Assembly: GCA_963205265.1 (NCBI GenBank)
Contig: CAUJJI010000025.1
Location: 1 to 41,722, forward strand
From: Pseudomonadota bacterium
GTDB taxonomy: Bacteria; Pseudomonadota; Alphaproteobacteria; Sphingomonadales; Sphingomonadaceae
Direction of reading: 5' to 3'
Length of the DNA: 41,722 bases
Shown here: in pieces, positions 31,055 through 39,823 of the stretch
Position numbering within the stretch: the stretch's first letter is position 1
How the letters are laid out: each line of letters opens with the position of its first letter
Translations under genes and position numbers: made by a program
The notes under the pieces: model-generated
Told to the model about the DNA's origin: nothing
What the model saw: only the letters and a program-made list of their open reading frames with translations
Databases searched by the model: none

Positions 31055-32062
31055 TCAGCGCCTTTGGGTCACGGCGAAGATGCCGGTGGCATTGCCGCTG
31101 TCGAACGCGAGGTCGAGCCGGCCCGTGGCCGGATCGCGGTCGCGCGAGATGAATTCGTAGAACGAGCCGGGAACCGACAGGGTGCGCACCGCGCCGTTGT
31201 TGCAGACGAAATCCCGCCGGACCGGATCGGCGAGGAAGGCGGTCTGGCGCACCCGCTTGCTGGCCGAATGCTCGACCGCCGGCTTCAGCGGATAGCCCCG
31301 CGCGGCGAGCTCGGCCGCCAGGGCATCGACGTCGTCGACCCGGTCGGTCGCATGGTTGAAGGCATTGCCTTCGCTGGCGATCCAGGCGGCTTCCGCCGAA
31401 AAGGCCAGCAGCGCCTGGTAGTCATCGAGACGGGGCGTGGGATGCTGTCGCCCGAAAGCCCGGACCAGCGCGGGCAGCCCGGCGACGGCGAGCCCCGGCG
31501 AGCACCGGCCGTCGCGCGCGAGCGAGGCGAGCAGGGTGAGCGCGGTGCCGTCGAGCGGATCGCGCGAGGCGCCGAACACGCGTTCGGCGGCGACCTGCGC
31601 GGGCAGCGGCAGGCTGGCGACGTGGAGCTCGCTGACGAAGAACTGCGGCACGGTCTCGGGCAGGTCGGCGTGGGCGAAGGCATGGCCGGTCATGGTCAGC
31701 CGCGGCAGCGGGTAGATGCCGTCCATGCTGTAGCCGAGCGGCTCCAGGATCCGCGCGAAAGCTGCACGGCCCGGGGGAAGCGCGCCGGTGGGGCCGTCGA
31801 TGGTCCGCAAGGCGCCGTGATCGAAGCAGATGCGCCGGCCGGCGGCGCGCGCCTCGCCGACGTAGCGGGCGGCGGTCGGCACGCGATCGAGCAGGTCGGC
31901 GAACAGCAGGACATTGAGCGCCATGGCGATCTGCGCGCGCGTGAGGCTGTCGTCTTCGGCAAGCGCCGGATCGATGGCGAGCAGGCCGAGGACGAGGCTT
32001 GCCCGCTCGCCGCCCAGCGAGCCGGCGACAAGGTGGTGCAGGATGTCGCCGCCGGCCGTCAT
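31055..32062 (-). CDS. hglS: DUF1338 2-oxoadipate dioxygenase/decarboxylase (HglS-like)
   Basis: The 335-residue protein belongs to DUF1338, a VOC-related non-haem Fe(II) family. Pseudomonas HglS converts 2-oxoadipate to D-2-hydroxyglutarate with O2 and loss of CO2. Candidate metal ligands are His82 (FDHGALR), His237 (FNHATDRV) and Glu303 (FYEFISR); Arg86 corresponds to the substrate-binding Arg. Further family marks are ADPV near 278 and PGSFYEF. ATG 32062 overlaps the threonine dehydratase stop (ATGA). With the lysine module 5 kb away, 2-oxoadipate is the likely substrate, but the immediate neighbour makes 2-oxobutyrate, which should also be considered. Confidence 0.88.
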   Translation of the reverse strand: MTAGGDILHHLVAGSLGGERASLVLGLLAIDPALAEDDSLTRAQIAMALNVLLFADLLDRVPTAARYVGEARAAGRRICFDHGALRTIDGPTGALPPGRAAFARILEPLGYSMDGIYPLPRLTMTGHAFAHADLPETVPQFFVSELHVASLPLPAQVAAERVFGASRDPLDGTALTLLASLARDGRCSPGLAVAGLPALVRAFGRQHPTPRLDDYQALLAFSAEAAWIASEGNAFNHATDRVDDVDALAAELAARGYPLKPAVEHSASKRVRQTAFLADPVRRDFVCNNGAVRTLSVPGSFYEFISRDRDPATGRLDLAFDSGNATGIFAVTQRR

Positions 32063-33279
32063 GTCATCGGCAGGAATTGCGGCACGAAGCCTTCCGCCGA
32101 CAGCGCGCCGAGCACTGCCTCGCCATGCTCGCAGCCGTGCAGCTGCACGACGATGTTGAGCTCGACCCCCTTGGGATTCAGCGCCAGGCTCAAACGCCCG
32201 TGCTCGACATCGACGATGTTGGCCCCCTCGTTGCCGAGGATCGTCGCCAGCTTGGCAAGGGCGCCGGGATGGTCGGGCATCGGCACCTTGAGGCGGGCCA
32301 GCTGGCCCTGGCGGACGAGATCGCGCATGATGACCCCGGCGAACATCCGCGGGTCGATGTTGCCGCCGGTCAGCGGCGCCACCACCCGGCGGCCGGCGAA
32401 GCGGGCCGGCTGTTCGAGGATCAGCGCGAGGGCAGCGGCGCCGGCCCCCTCGACCACCGTCTTCTCGACCGATTGCAGCAGGGCGACCGCGCGCTCCATC
32501 GAGGCTTCCTCGACGAGCAGGACCTCGTCGACGAGATCGGCGACGATGCGCCGGGTCAGCCGGCCGGCGGACTTGACCGCGATGCCTTCGGCGATGGTCA
32601 TGGCATTGGCGGTGACTGCGGGCGCCTCGGCCAGTGCCTGGACCATCGAGGGATAGGTGCGCGACTGCACGCCGATGATGCGGGCGTTCGGCATCAGGGC
32701 CCTGACCGCCAGCGCGATACCGGAAATCAGGCCGCCGCCGCCGATCGGCACGACGACGAAGTCGGCGGTGGGGACGCTGGCGGCGATCTCCAGCCCCAGC
32801 GTCCCCTGGCCGGCGATCACCTGGGGATCGTCGTAAGGGTGGATGAAGGCGTGGCCATGCGCTTCCGCCTGCTGCCGGGCGAGAGCGAAGGCATCGTCGA
32901 GATCGTCGCCGGCGACGATGACCGTGGCGCCGTGGTCGCGGGTGCGCACGATCTTCGTCATCGGCGTGCCTGCGGGCATGACGATAGTCGCGGGGATGGC
33001 CAGCCGGGCGGCATGGTAGGCGACGCCCTGCGCGTGATTGCCGGCCGACATCGCGACCACGCCGGCCACCTCGCCCTGCTCGCGCAGCCACAGCAGCTTG
33101 TTGAGCGCGCCGCGCTCCTTGAAGCTGGCGGTGAACTGCAGGTTCTCGAACTTCAGCCACAGCTCGCAGCCGGCGATCGCCGACAGCGTCTGCGAGGGCA
33201 GGCAGGGCGTCTGCATGACGGCCCCGTCGATGCGCTCTGCGGCGCGCCGGATGTCGGCTAAGGTGACCGCTGCGACCAT
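32059..33279 (-). CDS. ilvA: Threonine ammonia-lyase (threonine dehydratase) with ACT domain
   Basis: The 406-residue PLP enzyme deaminates threonine (and serine) to 2-oxobutyrate and ammonia. Lys54 in TASFKERGA binds PLP; SAGNHAQGVA and the phosphate loop PIGGGGLISG are visible. A single C-terminal ACT domain (about 330-402, with DHPGALAKLATILG) marks the short, catabolic-like or TD1-type form and not the long IlvA with two ACT units. It starts 4 bases after the IDO gene stop and overlaps the DUF1338 gene, so the three form one operon. Confidence 0.93.
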   Translation of the reverse strand: MVAAVTLADIRRAAERIDGAVMQTPCLPSQTLSAIAGCELWLKFENLQFTASFKERGALNKLLWLREQGEVAGVVAMSAGNHAQGVAYHAARLAIPATIVMPAGTPMTKIVRTRDHGATVIVAGDDLDDAFALARQQAEAHGHAFIHPYDDPQVIAGQGTLGLEIAASVPTADFVVVPIGGGGLISGIALAVRALMPNARIIGVQSRTYPSMVQALAEAPAVTANAMTIAEGIAVKSAGRLTRRIVADLVDEVLLVEEASMERAVALLQSVEKTVVEGAGAAALALILEQPARFAGRRVVAPLTGGNIDPRMFAGVIMRDLVRQGQLARLKVPMPDHPGALAKLATILGNEGANIVDVEHGRLSLALNPKGVELNIVVQLHGCEHGEAVLGALSAEGFVPQFLPMT

Positions 33280-33283
33280 CGGA

Positions 33284-34459
33284 TCAGATCAGCTGCGCCC
33301 GGCTCTCGTCGCGATGCTTCTTCAGGTATTTCATGAAGGGCGTGCCGCCGGTGCCGACGTCGGTATCGTTGGCCGGGCTGGTCGATGCCTGGCGGTTGAT
33401 GTAGCTCGCCGCATATTCGAGGTGGCGCGTGCGGAACCGCGCGACCTGGAGGACGCAGGCATTGAAGGCCTCGCGCAGCGACGGGCCCTGCTCGCGCGAG
33501 AACGAGCGCAGCCGGCTCGTCTCGCCGATGTCCTCGATGAAGCGGCGGTGCGCCGGCGGCCGGTAGTGGTGCAGCTCGGCCAGGAAGATGCGCAGCTCGT
33601 CCTGTCCGTGCTCGACCCCGAACAGCGCGTCCATGGCGGGCACGATCGAGCTTTGCGATCCGGTCTGCCCGCGAAAGGCCTGCGGCTTGCCCCGAAACTT
33701 GCCGACCCCTTCGTAGACCAGCCCCTGCGGCGTGGCGGGATTGTTCTTCCAGCCGTGGATGTAGGGCCGGACCCGGCTGTAGTAGATATAGGGATCGCAC
33801 CGGTCCGGCATGCGGTCGAAGATCGCGTTGATCGCGTCCCACACCGCGTTCATCCGGGTCAGGTGGAGCTCGGCCGCCGTGACGTCCGCTTCCTCCGCCG
33901 CCCGCACCAGCTTCACCGCGAGATCGAGCACTTCGCCGGCGGCAGCCTCGATCGCGACGTGGACCAGGACGAACCAGTTCTCGTCCTGCCCGCCGGCGAA
34001 GTTCTGGTGCATGGCGATGTTGTCGAGCGCGATCGGGCCGGCCTTGTCCAGGCGGCGCCAGTTGTCGAGGACGTAGCCCGCGTAGTTGAGCACCGGCGGG
34101 ATACCGATCGCGTCGGCCAGGGTCACCAGCGGCACGGCGAGGTTGGCTGGCAGCGCCGCGGGCACCGTGGCCTCGCCCCAGACATAGGCGTGGACGAGGA
34201 ACGAATAGCGGATCATCGCCGTCCGCAGCACCGCCTGCTCGCCCAGCGCCACGAGGTCGACCAGGGCGCCGGCGTCGGGGGTGGGCAGCTGCTCGAGCCA
34301 GGATCTCACCCGGCCGCTGGTCAGCAAGGCCGGCAGGTCGTCTGCCGCATGCTCGACCTCGCGGAAATCGTCGGGCAGCGTCACCGTGTCGATCTCGTAG
34401 TCCGAGAGAAACCCGCGCTCGCGCGAGATGCCGTAGCGGTTCAGGTCGTGAAGCGGCAT
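33284..34459 (-). CDS. Indoleamine 2,3-dioxygenase family haem protein
   Basis: The 391-residue protein matches eukaryotic and bacterial IDO throughout: YSFLVHAYVWGE, PPVLNYAGYVLDNW, YIHGWKNNP, the substrate-pocket segment FRGQTGSQSSIVPAMDALFG, and the proximal haem ligand His346 in RFRTRHLEYAASYI. The C-terminal GTGGTPFMKYLKKHR corresponds to the mobile GTGGT loop. IDO opens the indole ring of tryptophan to N-formylkynurenine with O2. ATG 34459 follows GGAAAGGAC. No formamidase or kynureninase gene is nearby. It is first in an operon with ilvA and hglS and divergent from astD. Confidence 0.9.
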   Translation of the reverse strand: MPLHDLNRYGISRERGFLSDYEIDTVTLPDDFREVEHAADDLPALLTSGRVRSWLEQLPTPDAGALVDLVALGEQAVLRTAMIRYSFLVHAYVWGEATVPAALPANLAVPLVTLADAIGIPPVLNYAGYVLDNWRRLDKAGPIALDNIAMHQNFAGGQDENWFVLVHVAIEAAAGEVLDLAVKLVRAAEEADVTAAELHLTRMNAVWDAINAIFDRMPDRCDPYIYYSRVRPYIHGWKNNPATPQGLVYEGVGKFRGKPQAFRGQTGSQSSIVPAMDALFGVEHGQDELRIFLAELHHYRPPAHRRFIEDIGETSRLRSFSREQGPSLREAFNACVLQVARFRTRHLEYAASYINRQASTSPANDTDVGTGGTPFMKYLKKHRDESRAQLI

Positions 34460-34641
34460 GCGTGTCCTTTCCATTCGACTGCGCCCTTGCGGCGCGATCG
34501 CCCGGCGTCCCGTACCGGGCTATGCGGATCGGCTGCGGGTGCAGGCCGAACCGCAGGCTGGCGGACACGGGCGGGGCGGTTTGCGGGTCGCCTGCATCCT
34601 GCGCGCGATCCGCTGCACTCCTCTGGATGGGCGAGAACGCG

Positions 34642-34696
34642 TTTTCCGCAGCCCCCGATTGCTCGAGTTCGGAGATGCCGGCCCCGATGCGGAAAA
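34642..34696. promoter_or_regulatory. Spaced 9-bp inverted repeat in the IDO/astD divergent region
   Basis: TTTTCCGCA (34642-34650) and TGCGGAAAA (34688-34696) are perfectly complementary, 37 bases apart, in the spacer between the IDO operon and the AST operon. Such half-sites on facing sides could bind one regulator controlling both operons. The rest of the spacer (34460-34851) contains GGGAGGA just before a GTG at 34762, but no gene that I support. Confidence 0.4.
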
Positions 34697-34851
34697 TCCT
34701 GCGCCGCGCCTCCTCGGGTAGGAACGTTTCGGCGCCGCAGCCGCTACAGGGAGGATGACAGGTGGAAAGAATGCCCCTGCGGCCGGGATCGCTGTTGGCC
34801 GGCAAGTCGGCCGCAGGAACCGGTCCGGCTGGAATCGGGGCGCCGAAGGCG

Positions 34852-36288
34852 ATGGACAGGACCTTGCAGAGCATCGACCCCGCGACGGGCGAACTGGTCT
34901 GGGAAGGCGCGGCCAGCGATCCCCGTGCCGTCGCGCGCGCCGTCGCCGCAGCGCGCCGGGCTTTCCCGGGCTGGGCAGCGCTGCCGCTTGCCGAGAGAAT
35001 AGCCTTCGTCCGCGCCTACCGGGCAGAGCTTGAAGCCGAGGCGCCGGCGCTTGCCGAGCTGATCGCGCGCGAGACCGGCAAGCCGCTGTGGGACGCCCGC
35101 GGCGAAGTGGCGGCGATGGTCGGCAAGGTCGAGCTGTCGATCAGGGCCCAGGCCGAGCGTGCCGGCGAGAGGCGCGAGCCCACGCCTTTCGGCGAGGCGG
35201 TGCTGCGCCACCGGCCGCACGGGGTGATGGCCGTGCTCGGCCCCTACAATTTCCCCGGCCACCTGCCCAACGGTCACGTCGTCCCGGCCCTGCTCGCCGG
35301 TAATACCGTGGTGTTCAAGCCGTCCGAGCTGACTCCCGCAGTGGGAGAGGCGATGGCCCGGGCCTGGCGCGCGGCCGGCCTGCCGGAAGGGGTGTTCGGC
35401 CTGGTCCAGGGCGGGCGCGGGACCGGGGCCGCGCTCGCCGCCGCCGATATCGACGGCCTGCTGTTCACCGGCTCGGCGCAGACCGGCGCCTGGCTGCGCC
35501 GCGCCTTCGCGGAGCGGCCCGGGGTGATCCTCGCGCTCGAGCTCGGCGGCAACAATCCGCTGGTGGCATGGGACTGCGACGATCCGGCGTTCGACCTCGA
35601 CGAAGCGGCGGCGCTGGCCGTCCAGTCGGCCTTCGTGACCAGCGGCCAGCGCTGCTCTTGCGCCCGGCGCCTGATCGTGCCCGACAGTGCCTTCGGCACC
35701 GCCCTGGTCGAGGCCGCCGCCGGCCTGGCCGGGCGGTTGCGGATCGGCGCCTGGAACGAGGAACCGGCGCCCTACATGGGGCCGCTGGCCTCGCCCGCGG
35801 CGGCGCTGCTCGCCCGGGAACGGGTCGGGCACTTGCAGGCCCTGGGCGCCCCGCCGCTGCTGGCGGAAGCGCTCGTGGCGGGCCGGCGCGAGACTTTCGT
35901 CGCCCCGGTCGTGCTCGACGTGACCGGCCTTGCCGTGCCCGACGAAGAGATCTTCGCGCCCGTGCTCCAGGTCGTCCGCGTGCCCGATTTCACCGCCGCC
36001 GTGGCAGCGGCGAACGCTACCCGCTTCGGCCTGGCGGCAGGGCTGCTCGGCGGCGACGATGCGCTCTGGCAGCGCTTCGTCGCCGAGGTCCGCGCCGGCG
36101 TCGTCACGCGCAACCGGCCCACCACCGGCGCCTCAAGCGCAATGCCGTTCGGCGGACTGGGCGAGTCCGGCAACCACCGCCCCAGCGCCTGGTACGCCGC
36201 CGACTATTGCGCCTATCCGGTCGCCGCCAGCGAAGCGCCGGCGCCGGCGGGCAACAGGGACGCGCTTGCCGCGATGCTGCGGGCATGA
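34852..36288 (+). CDS. astD: Succinylglutamate semialdehyde dehydrogenase
   Basis: AstD oxidises N-succinylglutamate 5-semialdehyde to N-succinylglutamate with NAD in the AST pathway of arginine breakdown. The 478-residue protein starts LQSIDPATGELVW as in the family and shows PYNFPGHLPNGH, FKPSELTP, catalytic Glu230 in LELGGNNP, Cys268 in TSGQRCSCARR, and PFGGLGESGNHRPSA. ATG 34852 gives the family length. A GTG at 34762 has a strong ribosome site (GGGAGGA, 7-base spacing) and would add 30 residues; the choice is open. It overlaps the next gene as ATGA. Confidence 0.93.
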   Translation: MDRTLQSIDPATGELVWEGAASDPRAVARAVAAARRAFPGWAALPLAERIAFVRAYRAELEAEAPALAELIARETGKPLWDARGEVAAMVGKVELSIRAQAERAGERREPTPFGEAVLRHRPHGVMAVLGPYNFPGHLPNGHVVPALLAGNTVVFKPSELTPAVGEAMARAWRAAGLPEGVFGLVQGGRGTGAALAAADIDGLLFTGSAQTGAWLRRAFAERPGVILALELGGNNPLVAWDCDDPAFDLDEAAALAVQSAFVTSGQRCSCARRLIVPDSAFGTALVEAAAGLAGRLRIGAWNEEPAPYMGPLASPAAALLARERVGHLQALGAPPLLAEALVAGRRETFVAPVVLDVTGLAVPDEEIFAPVLQVVRVPDFTAAVAAANATRFGLAAGLLGGDDALWQRFVAEVRAGVVTRNRPTTGASSAMPFGGLGESGNHRPSAWYAADYCAYPVAASEAPAPAGNRDALAAMLRA

Positions 36289-37493
36289 CCGGCGCAGAGG
36301 AGGCCCTCGTCGCCGCGATCACGCCGGCTCCGATGCGCGAGCAGGTGCTGGCCTGGACCACGATCAACAGCGGCACCGGCAACCTCGCCGGGCTGGAGCG
36401 CATGGCCGCCGAACTTGCCGCGGCTTTCGCCGTCCTGCCGGGAACCGTGGCCCTGGTCGAGCCCGAGCCGGTCGCGGCGACCGATGCCGAGGGCGAGGCC
36501 CAGCCGCTGGCGCACGGCCGCCACCTCGTCGTCCGCGTCCGGCCGCAGGCCGAGCGGCGCGTGCTGCTTACCGGCCACATGGACACCGTCTTCGCCGCCG
36601 ACCACCCGTTCCAGGCGAGCCGCCTGCTCGACGAGAGGCGCCTCAACGGTCCCGGCGCGGCCGACATGAAAGGCGGCATCGCGCTGATGCTGGCGGGCCT
36701 CGTCGCTTTCGAGGCGACCGGGCCGCAGCTCGGCTACGACGTCCTGATCAACAGCGACGAAGAGACCGGCTCCGCCTCGTCGGCGGCGCTCATCCGCCGG
36801 CTGGCCGAGGGCAAGGCCGCCGCCCTGACTTACGAGCCGGCCTTGCCGGGCGGCGTCATGGCGCGGGCGCGGCCGGGCTCGGGGAACTTCGCCGCCGTGG
36901 TGACCGGCCGCGCCGCCCATGCCGGCCGCAATCCGGAGGACGGCCGCAATGCCGTGGTCGCCGCCGCCGACCTGGCGCTGCGCCTGTCGCGGGCGCGGCA
37001 TGCCGCGCTTGGCGTCAATGCCTCCAGGATCGACGGCGGCGGGCCGGGCAACATGGTGCCGGCGCGCGCGGTCCTGCGCTTCAACCTGCGCCCGCGCGGT
37101 CCCGAGCAGCAGTCGGAAGCGGCGGCGCTTCTCGACCGGCTGCTCGCCGATGTAGTCGCCGAGCACGATGTCGCCATCCGCCTTTCCGGCGGCTTCGGGC
37201 GGCCGCCCAAACCGATCGATGCCGGAACCCGGAGCCTTTTCGCGCTGGTCGCAAAGGCCGCCGCGGACCTTGGCGAGGCGCTTGCCTGGCAGGACACCGG
37301 CGGGGTCTGCGACGGCAACAACATTGCCGCCTGCGGCGTGCCGGTGATCGACACGATGGGCGCGCGGGGCGACTGCATCCATTCGCCCGACGAGTATCTC
37401 GAGCTGGACTCGCTCGTTCCCCGCGCCCGGCTGACGGCGCTGGTGCTCCACCGCATCGAGCGGGGCCGGCCGGCCTGGGGGGCGAGTGCATGA
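36285..37493 (+). CDS. M20 family metallohydrolase inside the AST operon
   Basis: The 402-residue protein is an M20/ArgE/DapE/CPG2-type zinc hydrolase. Metal ligands are His98 and Asp100 (GHMDTVF), Asp127 (PGAADMKGG), Glu159-Glu160 (DEETGS) and a C-terminal His in CIHSPDEYLE; a lid/dimerisation domain lies at about 185-295 with GRAAHAGRNPE. It occupies the place of astE, overlapping astD and astA by ATGA on both sides. A role as succinylglutamate desuccinylase is a good inference: M20 enzymes hydrolyse N-acyl amino acids, and classical AstE is an unrelated M14-type enzyme. Confidence 0.88.
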   Translation: MTGAEEALVAAITPAPMREQVLAWTTINSGTGNLAGLERMAAELAAAFAVLPGTVALVEPEPVAATDAEGEAQPLAHGRHLVVRVRPQAERRVLLTGHMDTVFAADHPFQASRLLDERRLNGPGAADMKGGIALMLAGLVAFEATGPQLGYDVLINSDEETGSASSAALIRRLAEGKAAALTYEPALPGGVMARARPGSGNFAAVVTGRAAHAGRNPEDGRNAVVAAADLALRLSRARHAALGVNASRIDGGGPGNMVPARAVLRFNLRPRGPEQQSEAAALLDRLLADVVAEHDVAIRLSGGFGRPPKPIDAGTRSLFALVAKAAADLGEALAWQDTGGVCDGNNIAACGVPVIDTMGARGDCIHSPDEYLELDSLVPRARLTALVLHRIERGRPAWGASA

Positions 37494-38512
37494 GCTTCGT
37501 GCTGCGGGCCGCGCGGCCCGGCGATCTCGATGCACTCTGCCGGCTCGCGGGCTGCACGGGCGGGGGCTTCACCAATCTCCCGCCCGACCGGGCGGCGCTC
37601 GCGGCCCGGCTTGCCTGGGCCGAAGCCTCGTTCGCCCGCGACGGGAGCGGCCTGGGAGACGACCTGTTCCTCTTCGTGCTCGCCGATGGGGCGACGGGGG
37701 ACGTGCGCGGGACCTGCCAGATCATCGCCCAGGTGGGCACGACCTGGCCGTTCCATTCCTACCGCCTCACCGCCGTCACCCAGCATTCGAAGGAGCTCGG
37801 CCGCACGATCCGCACCGAGATGCTGGTGCTCTCGACCGACTACGACGGCGCCAGCGAGGTCGGCGGCCTGTTCCTCATGCCCGGCGAGCGCGCGACCGGC
37901 GCCGGGACGCTGCTGGCGCGCAGCCGCTACCTGTTCATGAAGATGCACCGCGAGCGCTTCGCCGCGCGCACCATCGCCGAGCTGCGCGGCACGCTCGATG
38001 CAGCCGGCGAATCGCCGTTCTGGGACGGCACGATCGGCCGCTTCTTCGCGATGAGCTTCGGCGAGGCCGAGGCCTACCAGGCGGTCCACGGCAACCAGTT
38101 CATCGCCGACCTCATCCCCAAGCACCCGATCTACACCGCGCTGCTGCCCGAGACCGCGCGCGCGGCGATCGGCGTCGCCCATGCCTCGGGCCGCGGAGCG
38201 CAGCGGATGCTGGCGGCGGAGGGCTTCGCCTACGACGGCTATGTCGACATCTTCGACGGCGGCCCGACCATGGCCGTCGCCACCGACCGGATCGCCACGA
38301 TCCGCGCCGCGCGCGAGGACGCGGTCGTCGCCATCGCCGACGAGGCGTGGGGCGAGGGGACCGACAGCCTCGTCGCCTGCGGCCGGCTCGGCGCTTTCCG
38401 GGCGGGCTACGGCAGGATCGCCGCGGCGGCGGGCGGAGTGCGCCTCGATGCCGCGGCGGCAGCGGCGCTGGGCGTGGGGGTGGGCGACGCGATCACCCAT
38501 GTCCCGCGGTGA
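37490..38512 (+). CDS. astA: Arginine N-succinyltransferase
   Basis: AstA transfers succinyl from succinyl-CoA to the alpha-amino group of arginine, opening the AST pathway. The 340-residue length is normal. It starts FVLRAARPGDLDAL as in the family; further marks are FTNLPPDR, TEMLVLSTDYDG, GGLFLMPGERATGAG, LARSRYLFM, SPFWDGTIGRFFAMSF and KHPIYTALLP, with a GNAT-like fold. The C-terminal segment after about 265 is less conserved. It overlaps the M20 hydrolase gene by 4 bases and is 10 bases from astB. Confidence 0.95.
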   Translation: MSFVLRAARPGDLDALCRLAGCTGGGFTNLPPDRAALAARLAWAEASFARDGSGLGDDLFLFVLADGATGDVRGTCQIIAQVGTTWPFHSYRLTAVTQHSKELGRTIRTEMLVLSTDYDGASEVGGLFLMPGERATGAGTLLARSRYLFMKMHRERFAARTIAELRGTLDAAGESPFWDGTIGRFFAMSFGEAEAYQAVHGNQFIADLIPKHPIYTALLPETARAAIGVAHASGRGAQRMLAAEGFAYDGYVDIFDGGPTMAVATDRIATIRAAREDAVVAIADEAWGEGTDSLVACGRLGAFRAGYGRIAAAAGGVRLDAAAAAALGVGVGDAITHVPR

Positions 38513-38522
38513 GGCGGCTGCC

Positions 38523-39800
38523 ATGACTCTGCTGCGCGAGATCAATTTCGACGGGATCGTCGGGCCGAGCCACAATTTCGCCGGGCTCAGCCTCGGCAAC
38601 CTTGCTGCGACGGCCCATGCCGGCCAGCTGTCGCAGCCGCGCCGGGCCGCGCTGCAGGGATTGGACAAGATGCGCGCCAATCTCGCGCTGGGCCTGGCGC
38701 AGGGCATCCTCGTCCCGCCGGAGCGGCCCAATCGGGCCTGGCTCGCTGCGCTGGGTACGACCATGGCCGATGCCGCCCCGTCGCTGCGCGCCAATGCGAT
38801 GTCGGCCTCGGCGATGTGGGCGGCGAACGCGGCGACCGTCTCGCCCGCACCCGATACGGCCGACGGGCGCTGCCACCTGACCGTCGCCAATCTCGTCACC
38901 ATGGCGCACCGCAGCCACGAATGGCCCGACACCCTGGCGCAACTGCGCCTCGCCTTTGCCGACCGGAGCCGCTTCGCCGTCCATCCGCCGGTGCCGCCTC
39001 CATTCGGCGACGAAGGCGCGGCCAACCACAGGCGCCTCTGTTGCGGCCACGCGGCGCCGGGGATCGAGATCTTCGTCTACGGCCGCGGCGGCGGGGCTTT
39101 CCCCGCGCGCCAGCACTACGAGGCGAGCGCCGCCGTGGCGCGCCGCCACGGCCTCGACCCGGCGCGCGTGATTTTCGCCGAGCAGTCGGCAGAGGCCATC
39201 GCGGCGGGGGCGTTCCACAACGACGTCGTCGCCGTGGCGAACGAGCACGTGCTCCTCGCCCACGAACAGGCTTTCGCCGATCCGGCGGGCCTCCACGCGG
39301 CGCTGGCGGCGAAGCTCCCGGGCGTCGAGATCGTGGTCGTGCCGGCGGCCGAAGTGAGCCTGGCCGAAGCGATCTCGTCCTATCTGTTCAACGCCCAGCT
39401 GGTCACTCTGCCCGAAGGCGGCATGGCCCTGGTCCTGCCGACCGAAGCCCGGGCCAGCCCGCGCGTCTGGTCCTGGCTGGAGCGGCTGGTCGCGCGCAAC
39501 GGGCCGGTCCGCCGGCTGGTGCCGGTCGAGCTGCGCGAGTCCATGGCCAACGGCGGCGGGCCGGCCTGCCTGCGCCTGCGCGTCGTCGCCGATCCCGCTA
39601 CCGTCGACCCGCGCTTCCTGGTCGACGAAGCGCGGCTCGACCGGATCGAGCGGGTGGTCACGGCGCGCTGGCCGGAAGCGATAGCGCCCGACGACCTCGG
39701 CCGGCCGGCGTTGTGGGACGAAGTGCGCGGCGCTCGCCTCGCGCTGCTGGCGGAGCTGGGCCTCGAATGCCTCGCCCGCCCGGCTGCGGCCTTTCCCTGA
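38523..39800 (+). CDS. astB: N-succinylarginine dihydrolase
   Basis: AstB removes two ammonia molecules and CO2 from succinylarginine to give succinylornithine. The 425-residue protein begins INFDGIVGPSHNFAGLSLGN, with AANAATVSPAPDTADGRCHL, CGHAAPGIEIFVYGR, GAFHNDVVAVANEHVLL and ESMANGGGPACLRLRV, where Cys349 is the amidinotransferase-type nucleophile; the His in FHNDV belongs to the catalytic set. GAGGCGG precedes the ATG. It is the last recognised AST gene. astC is absent, so a general acetylornithine-type aminotransferase (ArgD) elsewhere probably serves. Confidence 0.96.
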   Translation: MTLLREINFDGIVGPSHNFAGLSLGNLAATAHAGQLSQPRRAALQGLDKMRANLALGLAQGILVPPERPNRAWLAALGTTMADAAPSLRANAMSASAMWAANAATVSPAPDTADGRCHLTVANLVTMAHRSHEWPDTLAQLRLAFADRSRFAVHPPVPPPFGDEGAANHRRLCCGHAAPGIEIFVYGRGGGAFPARQHYEASAAVARRHGLDPARVIFAEQSAEAIAAGAFHNDVVAVANEHVLLAHEQAFADPAGLHAALAAKLPGVEIVVVPAAEVSLAEAISSYLFNAQLVTLPEGGMALVLPTEARASPRVWSWLERLVARNGPVRRLVPVELRESMANGGGPACLRLRVVADPATVDPRFLVDEARLDRIERVVTARWPEAIAPDDLGRPALWDEVRGARLALLAELGLECLARPAAAFP

Positions 39801-39823
39801 ACGCTCGCCCCGATGTCTTCCCC

